A stretch of 64,000 bases of DNA from Saccharomycopsis malanga (taxonomy: Eukaryota > Ascomycota > Saccharomycetes > Ascoideales > Saccharomycopsidaceae): the NCBI GenBank assembly GCA_004014935.1, contig CP025326.1, positions 124,001-188,000 on the forward strand, in the 5' to 3' direction. The notes under the pieces are model-generated. The model saw only the letters and a program-made list of their open reading frames with translations, did no database searches and was not told the DNA's origin. This document shows positions 1 through 10,322 of this stretch, in pieces. The translations under genes were made by a program, and so were the position numbers. The stretch's first letter is position 1. Each line of letters begins with the position of its first letter.

Positions 1-18
1 TGTATTCGATAAGATTAC

Positions 19-3000
19 TTACAAATTAAAAGTCACGGTAGACTTTTGCATGTCCAACTCTTTGAATGAGCCCAAAACATGGTCTTTCACGTCTAACTGG
101 CTATTCAAGTCGTTAATATCGGCCCTAGTGTTTTTTGGCGTTTCGGCCAATGTGAGCTTGTTAGACAATGTTTCAGACAACGAGTCTGTGTTTTCGTAGA
201 GCAATTGTCTTGAGGATTCCTGGTAAGATCTGAACTCGCTCATGTCTTTCAAAAGAATGAAGATCCCTTTCATTTGCAGTTGAATGGAGGTTTTGATACT
301 GCGGACTATGCCTTGGAATCTATTGAAAAGAGCTGTTTTTGCCGCAGCAGAGAGGCTTTTGTTGTGGAAACATACTTCATATTTGGATTTCAAAATGAGC
401 ATTTTGGTTTCCAACTCTTCAAAAAGCTTCATTGCGGTATTAAACTTGGTCTTTATTTTCTGCTGGACAAGAGAGAATTCCAAAGGCAAAGAGCGTAACT
501 GGGAATTACTTTTATTTATTAACTTCTGATTGACTTCCACTGCTTCATAATCCTTTACAAACTGGTCATAATCAGCAAGAAAAGAGTGGAACTGGTCACT
601 TCTAAACTGTTTGATTTTATGATGCATATCGGAAAGCATACTGGAAAGCGTTTCAGCTTGAGGAACATATTGGTTATCAATAATGTCAGTAATCACTGGG
701 GTTTCAGCCAAACGCCATGTATAAATGTTTTTAAATGATGTCAACCGGTGGTTTGGTAGGTTTTTCATCTGCAGATGGTCCTTTAGGAAATCAGCAGTAG
801 AGTTTTGATAATGTTGCAATATTTCATACTCTGCCTCAGACCCATAATACATTTTCTCCAAATGACTCATGATGGGGTTCAGACTATGAACGCTCTTGGG
901 ATAAATGATTTTATCAAGTTTGAACAGCTTTGGAGAACACATTGATATCCGAAGACTTTGTATGTATTCTTCGTCACCCTCAAAGGTTAAGAGCTCCTCG
1001 TCTTTGTAGTCTTTAATTGGCTCTTCGATGGCAGCATCTTTGTATATTTTAGTCGCTTCTACTAATTTGTCATGATATACGGGCTTTTTGGTGTCCGCAG
1101 AAGATACCTTGTAATCTTTACTTGCCGACACACTAATATTTACATATTCGCTATTATCTTTTTCTGGACTGATAGGATTGGGATCAGATTTATCATCATC
1201 TGAATTGATAGAGTTGGAATCATCAGTGATAAGACTGCTATCGTTAGACTCTTTAGAGCCATCTTTAAAATCGCCAAAAGCAGGAGGTTTTTTCTCAAAA
1301 CCATCAGCAGCATCAACATCTTGAGTAGCAGTTTCATCATTATCAGACTGCTCACCATTAATGTGGTCTTTGTTTGTATTATCAACGGACTCTTTATGTG
1401 TACTATTAATGGACTCTTCATATGTATTATTTGAAGTCTCTTTGTCAGTATTACTTAAAGACTCCTCCTCAGTGCTAATTCCAGCCCCCTTGACAAACTT
1501 CTCATCAATTGTAGATACATCATCATTACCACCTTCAGGCTTATCATTTACAAATTCCTGGCCTCCATCTGACTCCTCACTAACCTCACTAACACCATCA
1601 CTCTCATTTTCTAGGCTTTTGGAATAACTATCGCTGCCAAACAAAGTATCTGTTTGGGACGAGACGCCATTCTTATAGACGTTATTATCTTCATCGCCGG
1701 AAGCGGTCTCTTGACTTTCATTATCACTAGCATCTGATTCGCTCTCTATGTTTCCGTTCTGTTTGCTGGAAAACAAATCACTGTGTTGAGAAGGAACCGA
1801 GAATAAACCACTTTGCTTGCCACTGCTAGTAGAATCACCAAACAAACTACCCTTGTTATTGGTCAGTTTGGCAAGAGAGCTCAATGGTGATGAAGTGTTG
1901 GAAAAACTAGAGAATCCAGAAGTAAATGCTGGTTTGGAAGTGATTTGTCCGAATGTTGGTTTATCAGTGCCAAAAGATGATGCTCCAAATGCGGGGTTGT
2001 TATTACCAAATGAAGAAGCACCAAATGCTGGTTTATCAGAACCAAACGAAGAAGCACCAAATGCTGGTTTATCAGAACCAAATGAAGAAGTTCCAAATGC
2101 TGGTTTATCAGAACCAAACGAAGAAGCACCAAATGCTGGTTTATCAGAACCAAATGAAGAAGTTCCAAATGCTGGTTTATCAGAACCAAATGAAGAAGTT
2201 CCAAATGCTGGTTTATCAGAACCAAATGAAGAAGTTCCAAATGCTGGTTTATCTTGATTAAATGATTTACCAAAGGTCAGAGATCCAAAAGTAGGTTTGC
2301 TATCAGACTGGCCAAAGGAGCCTAAAGGAGAGTTTTTCTTGATATTGTCAAATGGAGAGCTATTACTAGCATTTCCAAAAGGAGATTCATTCTTAACATT
2401 TCCAAAAAGGGAAGTATTATTGATATTTCCAAAGGGAGATTCATTCTTGACATTTCCAAAAGGAGAATCATTCTTAACATTTCCAAAAGGAGAATCATTC
2501 TTGACATTTCCAAAAGGAGAATCATTCTTAACATTTCCAAAAGGAGAATCATTCTTGACATTTCCAAAAGGAAATTTTACTTCAGTGTTTGATATCTCTT
2601 TTTCATTTGATTTGTCATTTGACTCACCATCTGACTTGTTATTATCCAATGATAAACTACCAAACGAAACACCTTCAAAAGGCGGTTTTGAAGATTTGCT
2701 CTTGAAAGGATTATCTGTCTTCAAGCCTTCCATTTGCAGCTTCTGATAACTAGCGTGAGGATACTTCTTGCCCTGTTTGATGGCACTGGTGTCAAAGAAG
2801 CTGTAGCCTACTAACAATCCGGTCGTGGTAAGCAACCAAACGTAAGGTAAATCGGCCACCGGGTCTTCAAAGTTGGGTAAAGAAAAGGCTTTATTTTGGT
2901 ATAGCAAGTCAACAGCCATGCCGGATATATACAAGTCGTCATAAGTTCTAGGATCCATTGGCACTGCTGCTCGCTGGTCATCTTCTAGAGGGACAATGAC

Positions 3001-3888
3001 TTTATCAGCGGTGAGAATCGAAATGTAGGAACCTATGGAGGAAGAAACCAAAAGCAAATTGTTTTCTTTAGCCCAGTTATGGAATTTGATATTGTAGTTT
3101 ATGAAGTTACGTTCTATATCAGTATCGTTAGCACAAAACTCTTCGTCGATGGAGACAACCTGTTTGGATTGGAGATTTATCATGTACGAAGATGTGTCGA
3201 ATGCAACCAAATGTGAGCTGTCCAACTCGGTGAGGGACACTGGATGTATGTCTGGGACAGTCAGCTTGATAGATTTGGCGGACAAATCATATACAATGAC
3301 GGTATTATTGGTAGCAATGTAAACAATATCGGTGTCAGTAGAACACCATTCAAACGTAGTTATATTGTCATATATTTTTTCGCTGGTTTTGCTGCTCAAA
3401 GTCACCATATACAATGATTTGTCCGTGCCTACAACCGCCACTTTCTTTTCATCCGGCAGCACCTTCAATGCCACCATTTCCTGGCAATCTACATTTACAA
3501 TGTCTATATTCTTGCTCAAATCAACAAAAGAATCAGCAGTTCCATCGCTATTCTGCTTGATTATGATCTTATCCTCCGCTCCTATCAAAAGCATCTCTTT
3601 AAACAACTTGAGAAACTTTATGTCTGCATCTAATGTGACTACGTGTTTTGTTACAAACTCTAGCACTTCCTCATCATCCTCATCTCCGTCAATAAGAGAA
3701 TGCAAAGCTTCAACTCGCTCCACCATGAAATGACACCCATTTCCAGCAACAAACAACCCGCTCTCATTATTAATATCAAGCACATCAACCGCTTCTCGAA
3801 CCTCGTCCGTCACACCAGCTGGAAATTTGAGCTCAACAAACTTTCCAACCTGAAACCCAAAACTGTCTGATGTAACCGCCTCAATCAT
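19..3888 (-). CDS. NUP159: FG-repeat nucleoporin of the Nup159 type
   Basis: Cytoplasmic-side nuclear pore protein; in yeast Nup159 docks the helicase Dbp5 during mRNA export. The layout matches the family. Residues 1 to about 380 are non-repetitive and beta-rich, as in the Nup159 propeller. About residues 435-520 hold tandem SPFGNVKND units, and about 535-650 hold 12-residue units with FGSDKPAF cores. An acidic Ser/Asn/Asp-rich stretch follows (about 700-955). The last 330 residues are helical, ending in the coiled-coil-like part that anchors Nup159 in the Nup82 complex. I take the ATG at 3888; an in-frame TTG nine bases upstream is unlikely to be used. A CTG at 3459-3457 (residue 144) sits in a KV-x-PDEK turn where propellers normally have Ser. 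I do not see the tandem dynein-light-chain sites of S. cerevisiae Nup159, only isolated QT motifs. The identity rests on architecture plus the C-terminal region. Confidence 0.83.
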   Translation of the reverse strand: MIEAVTSDSFGFQVGKFVELKFPAGVTDEVREAVDVLDINNESGLFVAGNGCHFMVERVEALHSLIDGDEDDEEVLEFVTKHVVTLDADIKFLKLFKEMLLIGAEDKIIIKQNSDGTADSFVDLSKNIDIVNVDCQEMVALKVLPDEKKVAVVGTDKSLYMVTLSSKTSEKIYDNITTFEWCSTDTDIVYIATNNTVIVYDLSAKSIKLTVPDIHPVSLTELDSSHLVAFDTSSYMINLQSKQVVSIDEEFCANDTDIERNFINYNIKFHNWAKENNLLLVSSSIGSYISILTADKVIVPLEDDQRAAVPMDPRTYDDLYISGMAVDLLYQNKAFSLPNFEDPVADLPYVWLLTTTGLLVGYSFFDTSAIKQGKKYPHASYQKLQMEGLKTDNPFKSKSSKPPFEGVSFGSLSLDNNKSDGESNDKSNEKEISNTEVKFPFGNVKNDSPFGNVKNDSPFGNVKNDSPFGNVKNDSPFGNVKNESPFGNINNTSLFGNVKNESPFGNASNSSPFDNIKKNSPLGSFGQSDSKPTFGSLTFGKSFNQDKPAFGTSSFGSDKPAFGTSSFGSDKPAFGTSSFGSDKPAFGASSFGSDKPAFGTSSFGSDKPAFGASSFGSDKPAFGASSFGNNNPAFGASSFGTDKPTFGQITSKPAFTSGFSSFSNTSSPLSSLAKLTNNKGSLFGDSTSSGKQSGLFSVPSQHSDLFSSKQNGNIESESDASDNESQETASGDEDNNVYKNGVSSQTDTLFGSDSYSKSLENESDGVSEVSEESDGGQEFVNDKPEGGNDDVSTIDEKFVKGAGISTEEESLSNTDKETSNNTYEESINSTHKESVDNTNKDHINGEQSDNDETATQDVDAADGFEKKPPAFGDFKDGSKESNDSSLITDDSNSINSDDDKSDPNPISPEKDNSEYVNISVSASKDYKVSSADTKKPVYHDKLVEATKIYKDAAIEEPIKDYKDEELLTFEGDEEYIQSLRISMCSPKLFKLDKIIYPKSVHSLNPIMSHLEKMYYGSEAEYEILQHYQNSTADFLKDHLQMKNLPNHRLTSFKNIYTWRLAETPVITDIIDNQYVPQAETLSSMLSDMHHKIKQFRSDQFHSFLADYDQFVKDYEAVEVNQKLINKSNSQLRSLPLEFSLVQQKIKTKFNTAMKLFEELETKMLILKSKYEVCFHNKSLSAAAKTALFNRFQGIVRSIKTSIQLQMKGIFILLKDMSEFRSYQESSRQLLYENTDSLSETLSNKLTLAETPKNTRADINDLNSQLDVKDHVLGSFKELDMQKSTVTFNL

Positions 3889-4353
3889 TTTGCACAATAC
3901 ACTAAATGTTCAAATGTTGATGTCTAGCGCGCGCTTAATTTATTCTGCTCTAATGATCTTTTCAATACATTCACACCAACCAATGTAGAACTAATTATGC
4001 AAAACCCTCTATTTCTCTCCTTTTCTTATACACCGCGAGTCTCAGTCTGATAACTTATATCCCCCAATTAATGCTTCTTTAGTTGTTTATTAACATTGTC
4101 TTACTACTTTGGATTTTTTTCCACTTTTCATTGCGGAGTGCGGTTAGCACTTGTGGTGCTCCGTGTATTAATATATAGTTATATTTATCAGAGGTTATCA
4201 TCAACTTTTCTCTATTATATTTTCCAACATCCACTTTTTTTTTAGCATCAACTTTTATATTTTTCCAACATCCACATTTATATTTTTAAACGGTAGCACT
4301 TTACGGGTATAGTAAAGTGGTAGATATTTTTTCCTGATCAATCTATTCATACA

Positions 4354-4400
4354 ACTAATAATATCTTATATTTCGAGCCCAGTAAATGTCAGTTTCCTAA
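4354..4400 (-). repeat. Family A SINE, 3'-end fragment
   Basis: Reads as the reverse complement of the family A 3' end (CCCAGTA preceded by TATATTTCGAG and a run of ATAAT). Only the tail is present. Confidence 0.6.
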
Positions 4401-4814
4401 TACACTTCATACGTAAGATAGATACCAAACTACTAGGTAGGTTCTATATGGTTGTAATTGGCAAGTATGGGCTAACGAATAGTCTTCAAATGAGGTAAAT
4501 ATTCGATCCCTAGTTTGAACCGCCAATATAATTAAACATATTCTCGTTGTTTTTGAAAACTGAAAGTTTCCACTTTTTTGCAAAATGATTGCATAACTAT
4601 AATATTGTATTATTAGGCAATGTTGGCCATAACTATAATAGTGTATTGTATGGCACTATTCCTATTGGTAAAGATGTAATTAGTAGTCGCCTGATGTGTG
4701 AGTATTGAAAGAGATTCAAGGGACTTTTGCGAATTCCACAATTGATTCGAAAATAAACATCCGACACTTATTTGTATAGGTGGTTTTGTAAAAATAAACA
4801 AAAAAGCTACAATC

Positions 4815-4978
4815 TATAATAATAATATCTCATCAATTTCGTACGTACGCACTATGTCTAAGGGGACTTAGTAAAGCCCAATCATGACCTTCTGGTCATA
4901 GTTGACTCACCGATGTTCCTGTTAGGTGTTTTTTCTCTTCTTGGAGAGCACTGGCCATACCATACGGCTGAGCTACGA
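4815..4978 (-). repeat. Family A SINE, short subfamily
   Basis: Minus-strand copy with an ATAATAAT tail, the GTACGTACGC...TGTCTAAGG 3' block, then the direct joint to the head (CACCGATGTTCCTGTTAGG, TTCTCTTCTTGGAGAGCACTGG). Box A is present but worn; box B is absent, as in the rest of the subfamily. Confidence 0.75.
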
Positions 4979-5412
4979 TATTTACTGGGTTTACAAGAGT
5001 ATTATGAAAATACATATATTCTTAACCACTTGCTACGACTAAACTGGGAACTGCTTATTAAAAAAACCACTTGTACACAGTGGTGCCTTAGAATCGACAT
5101 CAATGTCACTGTCACCAGCAATTCGTTAAGGCAGAAGTGAAATGCACTGATATCCTGGACTAGGGCCATGTTGGGATTTAGACGAGCGGTGTGCGTAGAC
5201 GGAGGTTGGTAAAATTTCAACATTACAGGACGCTGGTTTAGGAAAGCCAAATGTCTCACTTAACGAGACAACCACCCATTCTATTGCTCAGTGACTGTTT
5301 CTGGGCGGACTTTCAATGGATCTTGAACTGTGGGCCAGAAAAAAAAAGTAAAACTATCCATGTTGGTCTAAGTGTGATTGAAGATTGGTTGATCAATTAC
5401 ACGGTTTGATGA

Positions 5413-5420
5413 TATATAAA
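5413..5420 (+). promoter_or_regulatory. TATA box of first Fig1-like gene
   Basis: TATATAAA lies about 95 bases before the ATG at 5515, a normal distance for a TATA-type inducible yeast promoter. I did not find a TGAAACA pheromone element close by. Confidence 0.5.
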
Positions 5421-5514
5421 AGGTTATCTTCCGTAGTTTATAGGTACTTTTTTGGCATTTTTCTTGTAAACTCGCTACATTTCATATTACAGCTTAGTGA
5501 AAAGACCCATCAAA

Positions 5515-6294
5515 ATGTTCAGAGGATTTGGTGCCAAACTCAGAAAACTCAGAATTCAATCGGTGAAACCGAGACATTATGTTGTCATTGTATTGGTGAT
5601 GTTCTTGGTTTTCTATGCTCTATTGGTTGCTTCTTCCACCACTATCAATGCCAAAACCTTCCACTTATTGGAGATCAAATTCGATAGCGGCGATGCCAAC
5701 TCTGGAGTGTACTATGCCGATGCTTTGACCGAATTGAAAGTCGACGTTGGTTATTTTGCTTCTTGTATCCAAACAAATTATCTCAACAATGTCAACAGTT
5801 GGAATTGTGGAACTAACGAAACCAACTTGTTGCTTACAGATACCAACTTCTCTGCGTCTTCCAATGCCAACATCGATCTATTGAACTTGTATCTTAGCAC
5901 TGCTACGGAATTCAGAAAGTATTGTTTGACTCCTTACGTTGTGGTAGCTGCCTTGGCTGTTGCTTTCCTTACATTGATCATGTTCGCCTTTGCCTCGCCC
6001 CAATCCTCTCCAGGAATGTACAAATACGCTGCTATGGTCTGTTTTCTTGGCTTTGCTACCACCTTGGTTGCCGCAGTATGGCAGGAAACAAACATTTTAA
6101 CAGCCACCCATTTACTAAAAGGCATGGTGGATAGCTATTATGGCATCCATATCACTTACAATATCACTGCCCGTGTTTTTGTGTGGCTTGGTGTTGGTTT
6201 AATGTTAATTGCCACTGGCTTGCTTGCTTTCTTGGCTTTGATTGGCTCTTTGATCAGAGATATCACCGAAGAGGTATTTGATGAAAAGGTTTGA
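5515..6294 (+). CDS. Fig1-like four-TM membrane protein (copy 1)
   Basis: Member of the Fig1 family, claudin-like four-helix membrane proteins that act in calcium influx and cell fusion during mating in yeast. The 259 residues begin at the ATG at 5515; an in-frame GTG at 5497 is not a likely start. Helix 1 is about residues 22-40. A large extracellular loop carries GYFASC (79-84), then W96 and C98, the claudin-type G-x-x-x-x-C...W-x-C signature. Further helices are about 141-160, 170-190 and 221-245. The loop has NxT/S glycosylation sites (NET, NFS). The tail ends in FDEKV, almost the same as the tail of copy 2 (IDEKV). Together with the genes at 7335 and 10323 this forms a three-member cluster on one strand. 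The motif AVWQETNI...TA is shared by all three in recognisable form. Family assignment is good; whether this one is the true FIG1 orthologue or a DCV1-like relative cannot be told. Confidence 0.75.
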   Translation: MFRGFGAKLRKLRIQSVKPRHYVVIVLVMFLVFYALLVASSTTINAKTFHLLEIKFDSGDANSGVYYADALTELKVDVGYFASCIQTNYLNNVNSWNCGTNETNLLLTDTNFSASSNANIDLLNLYLSTATEFRKYCLTPYVVVAALAVAFLTLIMFAFASPQSSPGMYKYAAMVCFLGFATTLVAAVWQETNILTATHLLKGMVDSYYGIHITYNITARVFVWLGVGLMLIATGLLAFLALIGSLIRDITEEVFDEKV

Positions 6295-7334
6295 TCCCAA
6301 ACGTTCGCCTTCGGTTTCTACACGATTCTAGCTCATTGGCTAACAATTCGAGCTGCTCTTACGAATTACTCATTACACTTTTCCAAATTCCAGTTTATTA
6401 CTCATTACAAATCTCCACTACATCTTATCATCAATCAAAACCATTTTATCATACATGGCTACCACATTACATAACTTCCTTGCATTTCTGTTTTCTTCTT
6501 TTCTGCTTCTTACTCTCATTTTCATGCCAATCCATCATTAATGTTTTTACATTTCCGTTTAATTACCTTTCAATATAAATTGCATTTACGTTATTAATCA
6601 TAGTAGACTTACTCCATCTCACCACATGACCCACCCCTTGTATACTCGTACCTTGGAACTTTATTCCCACCCACTAAATGCATCATTTGATCAGCAATTC
6701 CAGCCACCTTTCAGCCAGTCCTAATGAAAGACACTCAATAGAGGACTTAAAATTGACATGGCGGGATGCAAACATGCATGGGCTTGCATAGACGGTTCCC
6801 AACATGCATCATGGTGCATGACCTCAGACACCGTTTAAGTTTTACGAGTCTATATTGAGACTTGGAGTCAATCATTAAAAGTGTTAAGAAGCCGAGTTTA
6901 CCAGTTGATGTGAGGCATAAAACATGTGTCAGGAATGTAGTACGGCGTGACATGTCCTAACGTACATGGGACAGCATAATGCACCAATAAGACTCTGGTA
7001 ATGAATAACCAGCCCGGTCTTACTTTTACAAGAGATTTGCCATATTCAGAAGATATATTAGGCAAGAATAGAGCTGTGGAGGCTAAAGGCGCTGAGGGCG
7101 GGTATGTATGTTTAGCCTGGGATCAGTAGGGATCCCTTATATACTGTTAGTTGTGGCTGTTTGTTGAAAACACACCCATTTTGTTGTTCAGGGCTGGTTA
7201 TTTTGCCAAAATAGCTACTTGACGATAATTGTGTATTTCAGTAACATTGATAACCCAAATATTCAAGGGCTTTATCAACAGTTTAAGCCATACAAAGACC
7301 AAAGACCAAACCAATACTGAGGACTGTATAAGAC
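6295..7334. other. Intergenic: between Fig1-like copies 1 and 2
   Basis: Contains a cluster of TGCATG motifs (6766-6820) about 520 bases before the next gene and no supported ORF. The ORF at 6747-6953 is without recognisable content. Confidence 0.5.
6766..6820. promoter_or_regulatory. TGCATG motif cluster upstream of Fig1-like copy 2
   Basis: Several TGCATG or ATGCAT words occur in about 55 bases (ACATGCATG, CTTGCAT, ACATGCATC, GGTGCATG). Similar clusters occur upstream of the adhesin and other genes in this window. Efg1-type APSES proteins of Candida bind sites with a TGCAT core; use here is inference. Confidence 0.35.
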
Positions 7335-8132
7335 ATGATTTGGCCCGGATTTAGAAACTTTGAATGGAACCAACTATTGCGCCTCAGGTTTGAAGAGAAA
7401 ACGTCGCGACATATTGCTGTTTTCTTTCTTGTTTTATACATAATCTTTGGATGTGTGGTTGTCTCTGGATGTACCAGTAGTGCTGGAAAAGAAATCTACG
7501 TCACCAAGCTTACATATACTGCTACGAATTACACAACAGCAAAATATCCAAAAGGTGTCCAGGAATTGGAAGCCCGAGTAGGATATTTTGCCTCGTGCCT
7601 ATCTCTCACCACGCTGGGATCAACATCAAGTTTTGCTTGTTCTACAAACGAAACCACCATTCTTCTTTCAGATAATAATAGCTTTGACCAATCGCAATAC
7701 TCTAATGTGGATTTGTTCAACTTCTTCATGGGAACCGGAAAGAAATTCAGGATCCGTTGTATGGATCCTTATGCCCTTATAGTGTCGGTGATATTATCCT
7801 TTGCATGTATTGCTTCCTTTGCTTTCACTGCTCCTGAAAACGCCCCTATAATGTATCAGTATGCTGCTGTCTTTTCCTACTTTAGCTTTACCTTATCCTT
7901 GATCAGTGCAGTCTGGTTGGAAACAAACATCACCACTGCAAACCTGATTATGAACAAAATGACCGATGTCTACTACACTTTGAAAGCAGACCGAGGAATG
8001 GTAGACCGTGGCTTGCTATGGACTGGAGTGACTCTCCAGTTTCTTTCTTCGGTATTCCTCGCTGTTTTGGGGATGGTTGGGAAAGCCATTGACGAAACCA
8101 GAATGGATTTGAACATTGATGAAAAAGTCTAA
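7335..8132 (+). CDS. Fig1-like four-TM membrane protein (copy 2)
   Basis: Second Fig1-type claudin-like protein, 265 residues from an ATG. Helix 1 is about residues 26-46. The extracellular loop has GYFASC at 83-88 and a later Cys at 102 (FACST); the Trp before that Cys in the other two copies is Phe here. Loop NxT sites include NYT and NET. Three more helices follow, with AVWLETNITTAN between helices 3 and 4. The C-terminus MDLNIDEKV resembles that of copy 1, so copies 1 and 2 look more closely related than either is to copy 3. Role in membrane fusion or calcium entry is inferred from the family. Confidence 0.72.
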   Translation: MIWPGFRNFEWNQLLRLRFEEKTSRHIAVFFLVLYIIFGCVVVSGCTSSAGKEIYVTKLTYTATNYTTAKYPKGVQELEARVGYFASCLSLTTLGSTSSFACSTNETTILLSDNNSFDQSQYSNVDLFNFFMGTGKKFRIRCMDPYALIVSVILSFACIASFAFTAPENAPIMYQYAAVFSYFSFTLSLISAVWLETNITTANLIMNKMTDVYYTLKADRGMVDRGLLWTGVTLQFLSSVFLAVLGMVGKAIDETRMDLNIDEKV

Positions 8133-8450
8133 ATGTCAGTTGCTTTTTTTCATTTCTATATTATAAACATTTATTACCTTGTGGTAAAATTTCAACTCCA
8201 TATCACCTTTCAATAATACCAGATTTGTTTGAAATTGACTTGTAATTAACTTGTAGCTAGATGTTTTCAATTGGCAAATACGAAATAGCACTTGTTGATT
8301 GGCGGTCTTTAATAAAGTGTATGATTATAAGTGTAAGAAGAGAGTAATAATCGTATTGATATTAACAGTATGGTTGTGACCTCACCGAGTTTTGTTTCAT
8401 CCAATCCTGCTTGTGCTAACCGTATGAGATATTATTATTATAAGTACCGA

Positions 8451-8505
8451 GGCCACTGGGCCGTTTGGTAGAAGAGAAAAAAGAGCTAACAGGCAGAGTA
8501 GAGAA
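8451..8505 (+). repeat. Family A SINE, head fragment
   Basis: Head only: CCACTGGGCCGTTTGG then GAAGAGAAAA and GCTAACAGGCAG. It runs into an (AGTAAT)n tract at about 8508-8556. Confidence 0.6.
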
Positions 8506-8507
8506 GA

Positions 8508-8556
8508 TAGTAATAGTAATAGTAATAGTAATAGTAATAGTAATAGTAATAGTAAT
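8508..8556. repeat. (AGTAAT)n microsatellite
   Basis: Pure hexanucleotide run, about eight units, between a plus-strand head fragment and the tail of a minus-strand family A copy. It probably derives from the SINE tail. Confidence 0.85.
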
Positions 8557-8757
8557 AACATATATTTCAAGCCCAGTACATATCAGTCTCGTATATACAC
8601 GCCATGTCTAAGGGACTTGGTAAAGCTCAATAATGTCCAATCAATATAGTTTTCTAATTTAACAAATTGGAAAGTATGCACTATTGGTCTAGGTTGTCTT
8701 TCAAACAATTACATTTTCCTGTTCAACATCGTAAAAAGCAGCGAGTAAAAGTGTCAA
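8557..8757 (-). repeat. Family A SINE, body and 3' end
   Basis: Minus-strand copy with the 3' block (TTTCAAGCCCAGTACATATC, GTATATACACGCCATGTC) and the long-form body (GTCTAGGTTGT reversed as ACCTAGAC-type block, AACATCGTAAAAAGCAGCGAG). The tRNA-like head is missing; it stops where the (AAT)n tract starts. Confidence 0.8.
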
Positions 8758-8760
8758 TAA

Positions 8761-8918
<158 letters not shown>

Positions 8919-9117
8919 TCATATTTTTCAAGCCCAACACATAACAGTTTCGTATATACACGCCATGTCTAAGGGACTTGGTAAAATCCAGTGGGAAAAA
9001 ACCCAATCATGTCCTTTTGATCATAGTTGGATCACTCATATTCCTGTTAGGTCTTGTTTTTCTCTTCTCCGAGAGCACTGACCACTAAGCCAAATGGCCC
9101 AGAGCCAAATGGCCCAA
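8919..9117 (-). repeat. Family A SINE, short subfamily, with long AAT tail
   Basis: Near-complete short-form copy: tail, 3' block, direct joint (GATCACTCATATTCCTGTTAGG) and head with box A read on the minus strand as TGGCTTAGTGGTCAGTGC. The copy stops about ten bases beyond the translin stop codon. Confidence 0.85.
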
Positions 9118-9126
9118 CCTTTCTCA

Positions 9127-9957
9127 TCACTCCTCTATAAACTTGAATTCGCCTGAAACCTTGCCTCTGATGGACAAGTCGTAGACCACTTGTTCAATCT
9201 TCTTTGCAGTGTATTTCAAGCCATCAAACTTCTTACGGAGCTGGTCGTTTCTCAACTCCAATAGGTCAAAGCCTTGCTGGAGAAACGTAACCAACTTTTG
9301 GTTGATGAGGGGCACGAGAAGCTGCTTGCTCGATTGCAGAGGTTCACTGGTGACTAGAATCACCACAGTGGTAGAATAGTCCGCCAAGCTATCTGACAAA
9401 GTGAGCAAGGCAAACAAATAATGCGAAAAGCTGAGCTGGGTGTTTTTGTTTTCTTGAGTAGAAACTAGAGAAGGAAGTTTAGAACATATATAATCGGCAG
9501 TTGCAATGAAACCTTGATGGGAGTCATTGCTGACCAATCTAGCTTCCACTGGCTCTGACTGGTTTTGGCCAAAATGTTCCAGAAGGGCGTAAAAGTACTC
9601 AAGGGCCATGACGGCATAGATGCAATACTGATTAATGTCCAGTCTCATGGACTCTGAACGGATTACAATGTACGCCGAGGCTGAGCTACGGGTTTTCTCA
9701 GGGATCTCCCTCAACTTGCTTACAAAGTCACTATGCACATTGGCAATGCTTCCAAGAAGCGTTTCTTTTGGTCCCTGTTGCTCTAACACATGTCTGACTC
9801 CTGACGGAGTGGTGGTGAACAACTTGTGGATAACAACCTTAAAAGGCAAAAGACTCTGGTTGACGCTTTTCTCAAGGTCGCCCAATTGGGTTTGCGCCCG
9901 TTCCTCGGCATCCACCGCACCCTGGAACCCATAAAAGATGTCCTCCAAATTGCCCAT
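9127..9957 (-). CDS. TSN: Translin
   Basis: Translin is an all-helical RNA- and DNA-binding protein that forms octamers and, with TRAX, the C3PO ribonuclease. The 276 residues match along the whole length. The start MGNLEDIFYGFQG aligns with the human start (SEIFVELQG). The near-C-terminal block LRNDQLRKKFDGLKY...IEQVVYDLSIRG is almost the human sequence (LKNDSLRKRYDGLKY...VEEVVYDLSIRG). The protein is somewhat longer than human translin (228), mainly in the middle. S. cerevisiae lacks translin while S. pombe has it, so its presence here is noteworthy. It lies on the opposite strand between Fig1-like copies 2 and 3, and a SINE head sits about ten bases beyond its stop. No TRAX gene is in the window. 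Confidence 0.94.
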   Translation of the reverse strand: MGNLEDIFYGFQGAVDAEERAQTQLGDLEKSVNQSLLPFKVVIHKLFTTTPSGVRHVLEQQGPKETLLGSIANVHSDFVSKLREIPEKTRSSASAYIVIRSESMRLDINQYCIYAVMALEYFYALLEHFGQNQSEPVEARLVSNDSHQGFIATADYICSKLPSLVSTQENKNTQLSFSHYLFALLTLSDSLADYSTTVVILVTSEPLQSSKQLLVPLINQKLVTFLQQGFDLLELRNDQLRKKFDGLKYTAKKIEQVVYDLSIRGKVSGEFKFIEE

Positions 9958-10322
9958 ACTGGTCTTTCTGCCTTTTTCACCTTGATTGAGTTGTTTGCAA
10001 GTCCTCTCTGGAGAAGCACCAAGTTGTGCCCACGGCAGAAAAATTTGACGCGGCAGTCAGCAGACACGCGCATAAGGTCGCATGTCCATGCAGCGGCCCG
10101 CATTGTCTGGCGTCGTCAAGCCTAAGACACCACCGGCGATCAACTGGGCCATAATAATACCCATGTAAAAGAGGCTGGCTTGCAAGAGAGGCTGGCAGTT
10201 TAGGATTCCCTTATTATGTAGTGGGTCTGTCGTCCGTAGTCCTGTAGTGCACTGCTTTTAAACCCGACGATATTTCCCAGAGTTGTGTACAGACAAAGCA
10301 GTTTGACGTTTCCAACTTGAAG

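Larger units (their letters stand above)
3889..5514. other. Intergenic: NUP159 / first Fig1-like gene
   Basis: AT-rich divergent spacer. It holds two minus-strand pieces of repeat family A (4354-4400 and 4815-4978) and a TATA box before the Fig1-like gene. I see no convincing gene in the rest; short ORFs such as 4913-5140 have no recognisable content. Confidence 0.6.

Noticed and set aside
1817-2746. Repetitive ORFs antisense to NUP159
   Set aside because: Shadow frames of the FG repeats.
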